This document shows positions 45,422 to 56,333 of a stretch of 64,000 nucleotides of DNA, piece by piece (positions within the stretch are counted from its first letter, which is position 1; each line of letters opens with the position of its first letter). The stretch spans positions 3,954,596 through 4,018,595 of the forward strand of contig NW_006921535.1 in assembly GCF_000340215.1 (NCBI RefSeq). Reading direction: 5' to 3'. A model generated the notes under the pieces. It ran no database searches and was not told the DNA's origin. It saw only the letters and a program-made list of their open reading frames with translations. Both the position numbers and the translations under genes were made by a program. The stretch is from Pseudocercospora fijiensis CIRAD86. Lineage: Eukaryota; Ascomycota; Dothideomycetes; Mycosphaerellales; Mycosphaerellaceae.

Positions 45422-46525
45422 TTCCGGCTGCGGCGCATTCAGCACATCTCTCGACATGAATGGCGATCACGGTATTGCAAAAATATCGTTTGCGCTTCAG
45501 TCAAGACGTATGCGAAATGGCTTTGAACGACACAGAGCACATGCACTGATGCAAGATCGGCATGTCCGTGAGCTAGCGTCAAGCCGCAGCGACGTCTGAT
45601 TCGTCGACTGACGCGAGAATTCAGCTGCGAGGCCTCTGCCGGCTTCGATCCATCTGACAAAGGTTCTGTTATGCAGAACCGAATGCACTTGAGGCTTGTA
45701 CTATACCAAACCATTCTCACGTGGCCATTGGACCGAAATAAAACCCACGATATCCTCAGTCCACTGGGCACGCACCCGCCTGACCTTAATGCAGCAGCTT
45801 AGAGGAACCGAGCATTGCCGCACTCTTTCCAGCTCCTCTCTCTCGAGATTGACCTCATCCATAACGAGCTGTACAGCATGTCTTAGCGATGGTCAGATAT
45901 CTGCACGATCGTGGGAGTCCAGCGACCAGTAACACGCGGCCCAGAGAGCGGCACCTTATTTCATGACTGCACTTCTGCCGTGAAGCTCAGCCCTATTCAG
46001 CACCTAACTCCTCGTGATGGTTCTACTGAGGCTGCCTGAGCTCCATACCTGTCCTCCGTGCCTTGTGCCTATCAGCCACGAGCTTCTAACCTCAACAGGG
46101 TGTGACGTATGGCGCTTTCCCCCCAAGTATGGCCTGTCAAGCTGGTGCCCAGCTCACTTTACCTTTCTAGCAGACATACACAACTATGCACGCACGAGCC
46201 TTGTGCGCAGGAACTGGGACCTGCATCGTACCTCTATCAGTTTCTCGCCTATGAAAGCTGGTCCTCGTTGGCAGGAGCTTTCCCATCACTGCTGTAGCGC
46301 AGCAAGCCACATCCCACGAGTCACAAGCATCGTGGCAGACATGATATCCCTGGGCACTTCGATATGGTATGCACTTTCTTCATAAAGAATGCCATCGCAC
46401 GCCTCTCGCTTTCCAAATGCATCAGGCAATAAATCATCTCCAGACTTCAGCCACTGCCCAATCCTCCCATCATTGGCGTTCAATCGGACATTTCTTCTTC
46501 TACCTATTTTCATACATGATATCAA
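45422..46525. other. Intergenic, no gene recognised
   Basis: About 1.1 kb between scl1 and the next plus-strand gene. Several short open frames occur on both strands but none shows a domain or splice-consistent extension. It probably holds the scl1 3' UTR and the promoter of the next gene. Confidence 0.4.
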
Positions 46526-47291
46526 ATGGCAGACGGTCGTAAGCGACAGCCTACTGCATGAACTTCGGAGCCGCCTACTAACGATGTCTACATAGTCAAT
46601 ACTGCTCGCGCAATGCGTGTCGCAGAGATCATGCAAGATTTCAAGAATATTCAAATGCGCATTGGTGCAATCAGAGCGAATCCATCGGCAGAAGAATACA
46701 ATGAAGATGGCTTCGTGATCTTAAGACAATGCGTATCAGCAGCTCAACAGTTGCTAGCTCGTCCTTTCCAGAGTGAGGGGTCAAACAACGGCGATGAAGA
46801 ACAGTCCAAGGCACAACTCAAGAGGTATGCATTACTCTATTCGATCAATATCATATACTAATAATCTCCAGAATCATTCTCGATGCTTCAGTCCGACGAT
46901 TCATGGCACAGAAGATCTATCTTCGAGCGGCGGCAGCACTTCGATGGATCAGCAGCCGCAACGCAATCCTCCAAGGAGCTCCACCAAGTCCTGGACATGC
47001 TCCAGCGCTTCAGCAAATACGGTACACATTGCGCACAGTAAGTTCGGTCGCATTGCATGGTTGCTTTCTGCACTTTCGCTTGCAAGCTGGAACTCAAGAA
47101 GACGTTTAGAGTTTGATGGAGCCTCGGCGACCCTTGCTGACCACGGACGTTGTGTTATACAGGAACTAGCTTCCATCACAGACGCGCGGGTTGAAGCAGG
47201 TCTGCGAGAAGCCGATGCCAATGCTGGAAAGTACACCCAAGAGGATCCATCGTTAGCAGTAATCCAGAGGATGGCGGGCAGAGATCGATGA
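46526..47291 (+). CDS. Hypothetical small protein with helical N-terminus (splice model uncertain)
   Basis: Exon 1 (46526-46538, MADG) joins exon 2 (46596-46824) through a well-formed intron (GTAAGC...CTACTAAC...ACATAG). The next segment reads LNTARAMRVAEIMQDFKNIQ...YNEDGFVILRQCVSAAQQLL, clearly coding and helical. After the donor at 46825 three acceptors are possible (after 46871, 46890 or 46911). The last gives RRSIFERRQHFDGSAAATQ and KELHQVLDMLQRFSKYG, then a second intron (donor 47038) to the final exon, which ends VIQRMAGRDR at 47291. This model gives about 186 aa. The C-terminal part (EAGLREADANAGKYTQED) is also coding-like. I do not recognise the family. Confidence 0.45.
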
Positions 47292-47897
47292 TGGAAGTAT
47301 GCAAAGCATGGCTTCACCTTTGTGATGCGAAGGCGCGTCACCATCTCAAAAACAACCTCCTTCAATTGTGGGAGCCAGCAGCTGGAATCTGTTTGGAACT
47401 TACTCCGCGAACCCAACCTAAGTCTTACGATTGCATCTGTGATGCGCAACCACCTTTCGGCATATTATCCTGAGTGCACTTCAAGAGCTGCAGGCAGCCT
47501 ACAGCTAGTACTTAACCTGGAGCAATGGGTGGATATCTGACATTACGCGGAACGACATTACGATCACGGCAGAGCCGTGACGAAACGATCATTACATCCG
47601 TCGAGTGACCCAACCGGCAGCTTGCTGCGAACGGCAAGCCAACGACGAATCAGCTGCTGCCGTCCGAGAGAGACGTCCTGGTATCGTATCCTTGGGATGC
47701 GAGATCACAGCAAATGGCACAAGAGCGAGCTTCACTTTCCATCCAGGCATTCGACTAGTACCTACACTCCATAATTCTAATCATGTTGCAAACATTTCTA
47801 GACCCTCGCATCCCAATCCAGTACTCCGTAGCCATCAGAATCATGACGCATACAATCCACACCATCAACCAAACCAAACGAAACCCATCATACCGCC
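47292..47897. other. Convergent intergenic region
   Basis: About 600 bp between the hypothetical gene and the C2H2 gene, probably two 3' UTRs. Nothing else was recognised. Confidence 0.35.
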
Positions 47898-48386
47898 TCA
47901 CCTCCTCGAAATCCCACCCTGGAACCCACTCGAACCACTAGTTTTCCTCTTCGGAATATCAGCCTTATGCACATCCCTCATATGATCAATCATCTTATCC
48001 TTCCGCGTAAACCCATACTTTCCTTTCCGATGACATCCTACAGTTTGACAGTCGACCAAATTCAAAGATTCTCGGAGATGGGTGACTTGGACGTGTCGTT
48101 CGAGGTCGGCTTTTCGGGCGCTGCCGTGTTCGCAGTTGGGGTAGAGGCAGTAGTAGGTTGGTGAGGAGGAAGATGAAGAACTTGTGGGTGAGGTGCTGCT
48201 GTATGTTGAGGATGTGCTGATGGTTGGGGATCGACCGTAGGAGGATAAACGAGGTGTTGATGAGTAGGTGTAGGTGTCTGTTGTGGTTGTTGGGTAGAGG
48301 GATCTTGTGACATGATTTGTTGGTTGAGTGTCGGGGTAGTACTGTTGACTGGATGTTTGGTAGGGTTGGTAGTATTGCGATGACAT
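47898..48386 (-). CDS. Small C2H2 zinc-finger protein
   Basis: Single exon of 162 aa from the ATG at 48386 (MSSQYYQPYQTSSQQYY). The frame stays open further upstream but that part looks non-coding, and this ATG has the best N-terminus. The first ~90 residues are Tyr/Ser/Thr/Pro-rich and disordered. Two zinc fingers follow: C-x4-C-x12-H-x4-H (YCLYPNC...ADLERHVQVTH) and an atypical C-x4-C-x16-H-x4-H (DCQTVGCHRKG...MIDHMRDVH). The tail is Lys/Gly-rich and short. This pattern is common among small fungal nuclear C2H2 proteins of unknown target. Sequence-specific DNA binding is inferred. Confidence 0.7.
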   Translation of the reverse strand: MSSQYYQPYQTSSQQYYPDTQPTNHVTRSLYPTTTTDTYTYSSTPRLSSYGRSPTISTSSTYSSTSPTSSSSSSSPTYYCLYPNCEHGSARKADLERHVQVTHLRESLNLVDCQTVGCHRKGKYGFTRKDKMIDHMRDVHKADIPKRKTSGSSGFQGGISRR

Positions 48387-50095
48387 CTTCGTTTGTCGAC
48401 GGAGATTCAGGATTTGGCGCGAAGAGCGCGGATTCCTTGATGCAAGTCTAGAGATCAATCGCTTTGGATGGACGGTGCAGGACGTGCCTATGGGACGATC
48501 TGGTCTTTGAGCATTGATGGAAAAGCTACCACGTTGACTTGATTGTCTGTATATTGATAGTAGTAGTGTTGTGTCGTCTTGACTCTTGCATCGTTGATAC
48601 AATAGCACACTTCCAAACATATATCTACAAGCTCCTTGACCGGAGGCCGCAGCACACATGGCGAAGGCTACCCGTTTCAAGCCTCACGACAAGACGGTAA
48701 TCATCACGGTGGTCATCGGAGTTGTGAGAAGGCACAGACGACTGAGCAATGCCTCACAGTAGCTTGAGAAGGCAAGTCTCAAGCCGCCTCCTAATATCTT
48801 CTTCGGGTTGTCTGATTGCGAAGCGTGGCTTTAGAGATTGTGAATCAATTGGTTGAGAGACTACAGCTTGCAAAGCAAGCAATGGGAGTCCGGGAAACGA
48901 CGAGGCGGAGACCACCCACCGCGGCAGTGTACTGAGCAGTGGCAGGCTCTGGAATTGCTCAGAAGAGAACTCCCGAGCCATGATCGTTCATGACAAGAAG
49001 GCAGTTTCTGGCCTAAGGAACGTGTTGGCAGGGTTCGGGAGCCGGGGATGAGTGATCATGCTCCGATCCTGTTCGCAATAAACCAAGATATCTGAGCGGT
49101 TGAAGTAGGCTGAGCAGAAATTCAATTGGTTCTGGCGTGGGTTGCTGCATCAATCCCGAGGTATCCACGATATCGCGATTGCGTCTGAGTCATTGCAAGG
49201 TGTTCGAGGGAGGCTGAGTTGTATTGCGAACCATTTAGTTGTACGACATCCGCAGCCGAGTTGCAGGCCTGAGGCACGCCTGCATCAAGAAGGAACGATA
49301 CCATTGCATGCTCTGCGATAGTGGCAGAATCTCATGACAGCTTCGTTTCGGCAGAGCTCTGCCTTCTTCTGCCTCATTTAAAACCCGAGTTGTGGAGGTG
49401 TGAAGTGCTCATGTAGCTCTACTGCTCCAGCTCCAGACGAGGCTTACGGAGAGGCCGCCTGTCCACTTGGCTTGGCGCAAGTCTTGACTCTTGAGGCGCA
49501 GCGCTAACATGGCAACTGTGCCGCCGTGTGCCTTCGCGAGCACCGTTTGGCGACACGTGATGGATACGATCCTTACCGACGTACCTCGAACCATCCATCA
49601 GTATGATTGAGATCCGATGACGATTGTTGTGACGTGATTATTGTCAACCATGGTGGCCAATGCTTCGAGAAGGGAACCCCTTATACCGCGTGCCGCCCGG
49701 GGTTTGATTAGCGGGCAGAGAACCCTTGTGCGAGGATAAGGCAGTCACAGCCTCTTTGGGTCGTGGATGGCGGGCATCGTGCTGTCAAATAGTGGTGGCA
49801 CAGCCCAGAAGAAGGCAAGCATGCATGCATATGTGCACCTCACATCAATCCGACGACGATCGATGGAAGGGTCGCACATGAGTAGTCAGTACAGCTCACC
49901 GGTCCGCAGACTTTGTGATATGAGATGGGAAGTAAGAGAACGAAACTCATCAGCACATGGCCCATGAAGAGGGCTCTCGGAGCGGGTGACTGGATTTCCC
50001 CATGCTCGAAGGAGCAGAGCATGAAGCTTGGTAGCTACTATTACACCAACCAAGACCTGACCGTGACCAGAAGAAACGTAAAAGACTGTCTTCTC
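48387..50095. other. Intergenic, upstream of the C2H2 gene and downstream of not3
   Basis: About 1.7 kb without a recognisable gene. The proximal 300 bp next to 48386 would hold the leader and promoter of the C2H2 gene. The rest contains only short, unconvincing open frames on both strands. Confidence 0.4.
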
Positions 50096-52195
50096 TTAGA
50101 GGACCTCGTCTTCGAGGAACTTATACGCGAACTTGAAGTCAGCCTTGCGACGGTTCATCCTGCAACTCCGAGTTAGCTTCAGACCAATAAAGCAGACTGT
50201 TGTGAGAATCTTACCAAGTGGACTCGTAATCGAAGAAACGATACGTGCCCTGCTCGAATTCTTCCGTGATATTCTTCGGCTCCTCGTGCCGCTGAAACCA
50301 AGTCTGGTATTGCTTGTGAAACCGCCACGACTGGCTCTTGAGTGCTTTTGCTGCAAGATATTGCTGATACGTTCCTTGTCGGTAGTAGAAGGCGTAGAAG
50401 AGACTGTCGGTGTCTATCCGACTGTAGAGCCTCGGGTCATCGAAAATACCCAAGGGCTCTTGCGGGTATGTTGGCTGATTCACACTGTACGGCTGGCTGG
50501 GCTTGTAGTGATTGGGCTTCTCAGCATCCGCAGGCGCTGGACAAGTGAGTCGTGATGTGTTGATCATGCTCAAGTCAAAAGGCTGATCCGAGTTACCTCG
50601 CTGCTTGATTTCCTCGAACGAGTCGAGTAAGTCTGTCAGCGATGACGGCAAGTGGTATATGCACTCTTCCTCCTCATCTTCTTCTGCAGATGCGCCATTC
50701 GATAAGGCAATGCCTGCTATACCAGAGTCCGGACTAGGGGGCTGAGGTACTTTGTTTGCTGCAGGTGGTAACACAGGATGTGCAGAAATGACATGTGCCG
50801 ATGGCCTGACTGGTATCGACTTCGAGACTTGTGCGGGCGCGGTTGCAACTTCTGGCGATGGTGCTTTAGGTTCTTCCTTTGGTGCAGGCGTAGGCTGCTT
50901 CGGTGCTTCGGGCGCTTTTGAATGGTGCGGATCTGAAGGCTGTGCAGGAGCTGCCGTTACGGGCTGTGCTGTCGATGCTGCTGGTGATGCCGTTTCGCTC
51001 GTGCTCTTCGAAGCTCCAGGTGGCGGTGGTAAAGGTGCGATACCAACTCCATTCTTATCGCTCGCAGCGGCAGCTGCCGCTGCGGAAGCATATTTCAGTG
51101 TCTGGCCTGTAGGTATTGTCGGTAGAGGTGCAGGCTTCATGATTTCCACAGGCTTGCCATTGACATTACTCGTTCCCGCATGTAGAGATGAAAGGGCCGG
51201 TAGAGGTGTCTTGAGTTGCACACTCGGTCGCCTCGCGTTTCCTGACGCATCTGACATGGATTTGGATTTCGAGGGTTTGATCGGTACAGAATCTGTGTCC
51301 GGGGGTTCGTCTTGTATGCTCTGGGTATCCTGACTTGACACCTTGTCATCGTTGTTGTTGAGACCGTACATCTCCTCGTCTTCCTCCAGATTCAGGTCAT
51401 CATATATGCTGTCGTCCTCCATGAAGTCCACTTCCTGGTTCTGCTCCACGTAGTACTTGATGCCATCTTCAATCTCCTTCACCTGGTCAACGTCTACGCT
51501 CCCATTTTCTAGCGACCGTAGTAGAACTTCCAGCTTGCCCGTATGCCACTTGTGTCGCTCCACAGTCCGCTCCAGTTCCGCTACTCGGTCGGCTTTCCCT
51601 GAATCCTTCTTTGACTTCTTGACAGTTGCTTGTAACGATTCCGCCTCTGCCTCATGTGCTTCTATTTGCCGCCCCAGTTCATCTACCATATCTGATAAAA
51701 ATTGGCAGACTTCCATCTTCTCTTTCTCCTTCGGATCCAGCTTCGCAGCGGCAGATAGACCCTCTTTGCTGAACGCCTTCGTCTTCATCTCCTTCTCCAC
51801 GGCCTTGAACTTCTCCATTTGCTATGCACCCAAGTCAGCATCGCAGGTCAGTAGTTCAGAGATGGCACACGATGGCTATACCGTCTCAATGAGCTTTCTG
51901 TGGTCCAGCAGCGGTTTCTTGTCCTTGATGTCATTTTGACTTGCCCAACCCTTGATCTTGTCTCGCGATCGCTGCAGCTTCTTGATTTCCTTCTTTAACG
52001 AGTCTTCGAGCTTTTCCTTCTGCGAAGGATTTGTCGACTGAGTGAGCTTCTCGTAGATGCCCTGGAAAGTCTCAACTCCTTCCGCGACCTTCTTGAACTC
52101 TCTGCTCGACGTTAGTACTGCCGGGTGAGTATCCAGACACGCCCGGGGGGAAAGTCCTACTTGTCGATCTCCTGTTGGAGTTTCCTCGCCGCCAT
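50096..52195 (-). CDS. not3: CCR4-NOT complex subunit Not3/Not5
   Basis: Four exons: 52195-52161, 52101-51882, 51821-50215 and 50159-50096; introns are 55-60 nt with consistent phases; 641 aa. The start [20 protein letters not shown] is the hallmark of the Not3 N-terminal domain (about 1-230), which continues with [20 protein letters not shown] and [10 protein letters not shown]. The middle is Pro/Ala-rich and disordered, with a poly-Ala run and EEEEC-type acidic patches. The C-terminal NOT box (about 500-641) has [37 protein letters not shown] and [10 protein letters not shown], with the last exon adding [20 protein letters not shown]. The protein is a scaffold subunit of the deadenylase complex in mRNA decay and translational quality control. 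It is divergent from dtd1. Confidence 0.95.
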
Positions 52196-52977
52196 TGGGT
52201 CGGTGTTGGGCGCGTGCGGCGCGGTCGTGTGCGTGCTGGGTTAGCCTGATATCGCCGGTACTGCAGCGTCGAGGCTGGATCGGGAGGCCGTCCGATGGGG
52301 AATCGATGTCGAGATGGCCGCCGCAGTGCGAATCTGTGGTGCGATAGTGTGCGGCGGGTGCAAATGCATATGAAATAGCGATGTGTGGCCTCCGGACGTG
52401 AGCCTTGCTCTCCCTGTCTGTTTGCTTCAGGATGCTCGTTGTCCAGCAAGGCAAGGCGGCGTGCGAGGTGCAGCGGTCGCGCTAACGCTCGCTTAAACGC
52501 ACCTTCCAGGACTTTTGCCACTTTGACACATGTCCTCGCCCCTGCGTGCTCTGGCTCTCTCTCTGCTTTCGCCGCTCGATGAAAACATCGTCAAAATTCC
52601 ACGCCAGCTGCGACACTAAATTGGACGGTTCATTCACGGCACCGCGCACAGCGTCCCCTCCGCGTCACGTTCACACAGAGCAGAGCACCGTCTTACGTCC
52701 ATCTGGTAAAACCATGGCACGATAGCCAGAATGCTGCATGTGCCCAGCCGTCGCCAACAAACATCCACCTGAGCGCCTCACAATTCCTGCTGCGGATCGA
52801 CCCGTCGCGCAACACAGCGTTTCACCGGGTCACGCAATTTGTGGCCTTACTTGCTGTTGCTAGAACTACACCGCGTTCGGACTGTATGCAAACGCGTGCT
52901 GCTGAATCGGTGACCAGCGACAGCGCTTCAGCCTCCGACGCAGCTCCCACGCTCGCCATTGGGCAGAGCCGCGGATC
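52196..52977. promoter_or_regulatory. Bidirectional promoter, not3 / dtd1
   Basis: 782 bp between the two start codons, non-RIPed, with no gene inside. It presumably holds both promoters and leaders; no specific element was identified. Confidence 0.45.
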
Positions 52978-53776
52978 ATGAAGAGTGAGCTCAGCCCAAA
53001 TCGCTCTCCTGTCTATCATGTGTCTAATTCTTGTCTCAAGCTGTCATTCAACGTGTCAAGTCAGCTTCCGTGACCGTAGATGGACAGCGAGTCTCCGAGA
53101 TTGGAAGGGGAATTCTGATTCTGGCTGGCATCGGCAAAGATGATACCCCCAAGGAGGCTGAATCAATGGCCGCCAAGATCCTGAAAGTCAAATTGTGGGA
53201 CGACGATGCGGGTGGCAAATGGAAGAAAAACGTTCAAGAAATAGATGGCGAAGTCCTTTGTGGTAGGATGCACATCGTGTATCGTTTCCATCAAGGTGGC
53301 GACCCCATTCTGACTTCATGTCGCAGTCTCCCAATTCACTCTGTACGCAACGACAAAGAAAGGCAACAAACCAGATTTCCACAAGTCTGCTCCGGCAGCA
53401 AAAGCCAAGGAGCTGTACGATACTTTCTTTGGCCAGGTTCGAAAGCTGTATCGGGAAGATCGTGTCAAGGACGGCGTATTCCAGGCTATGATGGACGTAG
53501 GACTCGTCAACGACGGACCGGTGAGTGAAGAGATGCCGACCACACCACGATTTGGTGTGGACTTTACTAGCTTGGACGAAGCGGTATAGCACAAGCCCAG
53601 CGTGCTTCCGTCTTGTTCCTGAAGTCGGGCTTACGAATGAACAGGTGACGATCGAGATCGAGACGAACCCACCAGAGATGAAGAATGCCTCCGGTCTCCA
53701 AGATCCACAAGAGGGCGAGGCCTTTCAAGGCAAGATGAAGCGAACATTCGAGTATCCTGCTTCACTATTGGAGTGA
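52978..53776 (+). CDS. dtd1: D-aminoacyl-tRNA deacylase
   Basis: Four exons: 52978-52984 (7 nt), 53041-53262, 53327-53520 and 53645-53776; 184 aa. The splice MKT|VIQRVKSASV restores the family start. Motifs: SVTVDGQ..SEIGRGILILAGI, AAKILKVKLWDDD, the SQFTL active-site loop created across the intron 2 junction (VLC|VSQFTLYATTKKGNKPDFH), and the Gly-cisPro motif NDGPVTIEIE created across the third intron. The C-terminus carries an extra ~35 residues beyond bacterial and yeast homologues. The enzyme hydrolyses D-amino acids (and glycine) mischarged on tRNA, using the main chain rather than side chains. If intron 3 (124 nt) is not removed, translation stops after 22 more codons and the cisPro loop lacks its partner strand. 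Confidence 0.9.
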
Positions 53777-54260
53777 GCTGTACCACGATAGCAATACAGC
53801 GGCAACCCACATCGGAGTGAAAGCGCTAAATTCCCTAATCCTGGACTTCATGATTCGTAACGAATCAGAAATCTCAGATTATACAGGCCGCTGGTATCCA
53901 CTTTCCTCCGATGTGCGTTGACGCTGTACTACTTTGATCCAGACAATCACCAAGCCAGCCTGCTTGATGCTCATGAGGCTGATGTCGATCTTGGCTTGTG
54001 CTCATGCACAGCGTCCGAGCGCGTTTGTGGGTCTACAGCCTGCTCCACTTCGAGAAATGGTCAGCACACATCGGAAGGCTCAAGTGCAACAAATGGATTT
54101 TGGGAGCACAGTCAAAATCATCATCATCATCATCAAAGTCATTAGGTTTGCTACAGTGATTGCTATCACATTCGAATCTGGTTCGCAGCGCCCGCAAATG
54201 GTCTCTGAAACCGCCAATAAATGCCAGCCCAGATCAGCCTTCTCCATCATCACTCATCAC
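53777..54260. other. Convergent intergenic region
   Basis: About 480 bp between dtd1 and the alcohol dehydrogenase gene. It contains a CAT/TCA microsatellite (54117-54138) and presumably two 3' UTRs. Confidence 0.4.
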
Positions 54261-55315
54261 TCATTGCCCAGCAACGAAGACACCACGGTATCGGATGTTG
54301 CCTTCATTGAGTTTGTCCATGGCCTCATTGATGGCCTTCTCGTTCATGGGGAAGCGCTCGATAATCGGCTCGATCTTGTGCCTGGGATCAATTGAATCAG
54401 CAAATGAAGGACTATTGTCATGCGCACAAATACTTACAGCGCGGCAAATTCAAGCATGCGGTTTTGGATGTAGCGCGAAGCGACAACCGAGCCTTGGATT
54501 CTGAGACCATCAAGCAGAAGCGACATGTATGGGATCTCGAAGTTGCCCTCGTCGACTGAAAGTGGGTGGATGGTGGCACCAGGAGCGAAGGCGCCCATGA
54601 GCTTGTTCCAATCTGGCTGTGCAGAGGTTGTGACCAGTAAACGGTTGAGAGGTCTTGATGGCTTGATTTCTTTGACATCTTTGGTTGCAATGAACTCAGA
54701 GGCACCAAGCTTGAGAGCTTCATCCTTTTTGCGATCCGATCCGGAAAGTACGACAACGTTGCAGCCCATCTTGGCAGCGAACTGGATTGCGAGATGACCA
54801 AGACCACCGACACCCATAACACCAACGGTCTCAGTCGGCTGCACGTTATATGCGTGGAGGGCATTGAAGACGGTGGCACCACCACACATTAGAGGAGCCG
54901 CAACCTCGTCGCTCATGCTATCCGGAATTTTAAAGAGAAAGGCCTCTCGCCAGACGGCATGACTGGCGAAAGAGCCTTGATCAAGGTCTGCGGAGGCGTA
55001 CATGGCACGTTCCTTGCAGTACGTCTCATTGCCTCTCAAACAGTCCTGGCAGTGCCCACAGCTGTCGTGTTCATAGCCCCATCCGACGCGATCACCCTTC
55101 TTCAAATGTGTGACACCAGGACCCGTCTCTTCCACAACTCCCACGCCTTCGTGGCCGAGAGCCATGTCTGTCGTTCGGTAGTGGAGATCCGTTCCGCAGA
55201 GGCCACTGGCAGTCACCTTGAGAAGGACTTGATCGCCGGTGAGCTCGCCCTTTTTGGTCTCAGACTTGATGACCTTGCCATCTTTGGCGCCCTTGAAGAC
55301 TGTGAAGGAAACCAT
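54261..55315 (-). CDS. Zinc-dependent alcohol dehydrogenase (cinnamyl-type, MDR family)
   Basis: Two exons, 55315-54438 and 54381-54261, with a 56-nt intron; 332 aa. The start MVSFTVFKGAKDGKVI is chosen over an upstream ATG because family members begin here. Catalytic zinc ligands lie in GLCGTDLHY and GHEGVG. The structural zinc lobe has four Cys in DSCGHCQDCLRGNETYC, and the cofactor loop is GVGGLGHLAIQFA. The C-terminus ends NIRYRGVFVAGQ. These features place it with NADP-dependent alcohol dehydrogenases of the CAD/YjgB branch, which reduce a range of aldehydes in the cytosol. The exact substrate cannot be told. Confidence 0.85.
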
Positions 55316-56333
55316 TGTGATTTTGAATAGACCTTGACCGGGAATTGATTGAAGACTGTTGTGAGGGAAAGTGTGGATTGAAGATGATGGAATGCGCGCA
55401 AGTAAGAGACAGGGCAAGGGCTATGTAACAGAGCTTTTCAATCTATGTAGAGCTCTTCAATATTAGAAATGCAAATGCTCGCAACCCACAGTGACGTTAC
55501 CCAGGCACAGACCCCAGACCAAAAAGCATGAGCATATCATGGCCCAAGGTCGAGAGCGAACCAGATAGAAGCATCTCTCACACAGACGCGTGCTAACTAA
55601 CTAACCAAGCAAGTACTCCACCGAGCAGCAGCTTCACCAACGAGAGGTCAGCATAAAAAAATTGTTCGAGAATCGGCCAAGTCTCGGCGCTCATCTAGTT
55701 CTATGACGTTGGGGTCGTTCGCCCCCAGCTATCAACCAGCCACAATCAATTTCATCATGCACAATTAACTAATGTTCGTTCTTTTCGTACGAGCGAGGGA
55801 GGGGAGATGATCGTTAATCAATAGAGCTCGCAAGTCGCCAAGTTTTTCTTTCGGACTACATGTACTGTGGAGTAGCTTACAGAATATGCATGGTATGGAT
55901 GAGAGTCTGATAAGCACATACAGGCATGCACGAGCTTGGGAAGCAATTTATCTGCGTGTTACACAACAGGCTGATCAAGTATTACACGAGACTTACATGA
56001 TCACGCATGCGATGAAGGAGCAAGGAAAGAATGAGTGTCAAAAGGGGCTCTTTCGTGATTGAATAGGGCTCGAAATGCGAGTAACGAGGCTGACCTCTCC
56101 AACAAGAGCGCCTGCTGACTTTTCGAATTTTGCCAGCTATCTGATCGCAATCAGTTGGGGAAATATCTACAATAATGAATCTACCTTGACGAAGGCGTTC
56201 GACCTGATATATTTTGCTTCCCTCCCAGCCTGGCTATGGCTGATTCGACACTGCTTTTTGGTATGCCTCCCAGACCTTGCCCACACGTTTCCTCATAACT
56301 CCTTTTCGCTATGCATTCATGCCAAAAAAAGCG
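55316..56333. other. Intergenic, upstream of the dehydrogenase and downstream of tam41
   Basis: About 1 kb, non-RIPed and somewhat AT-richer, without a recognisable gene. Its left part is the probable dehydrogenase promoter. Confidence 0.4.
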
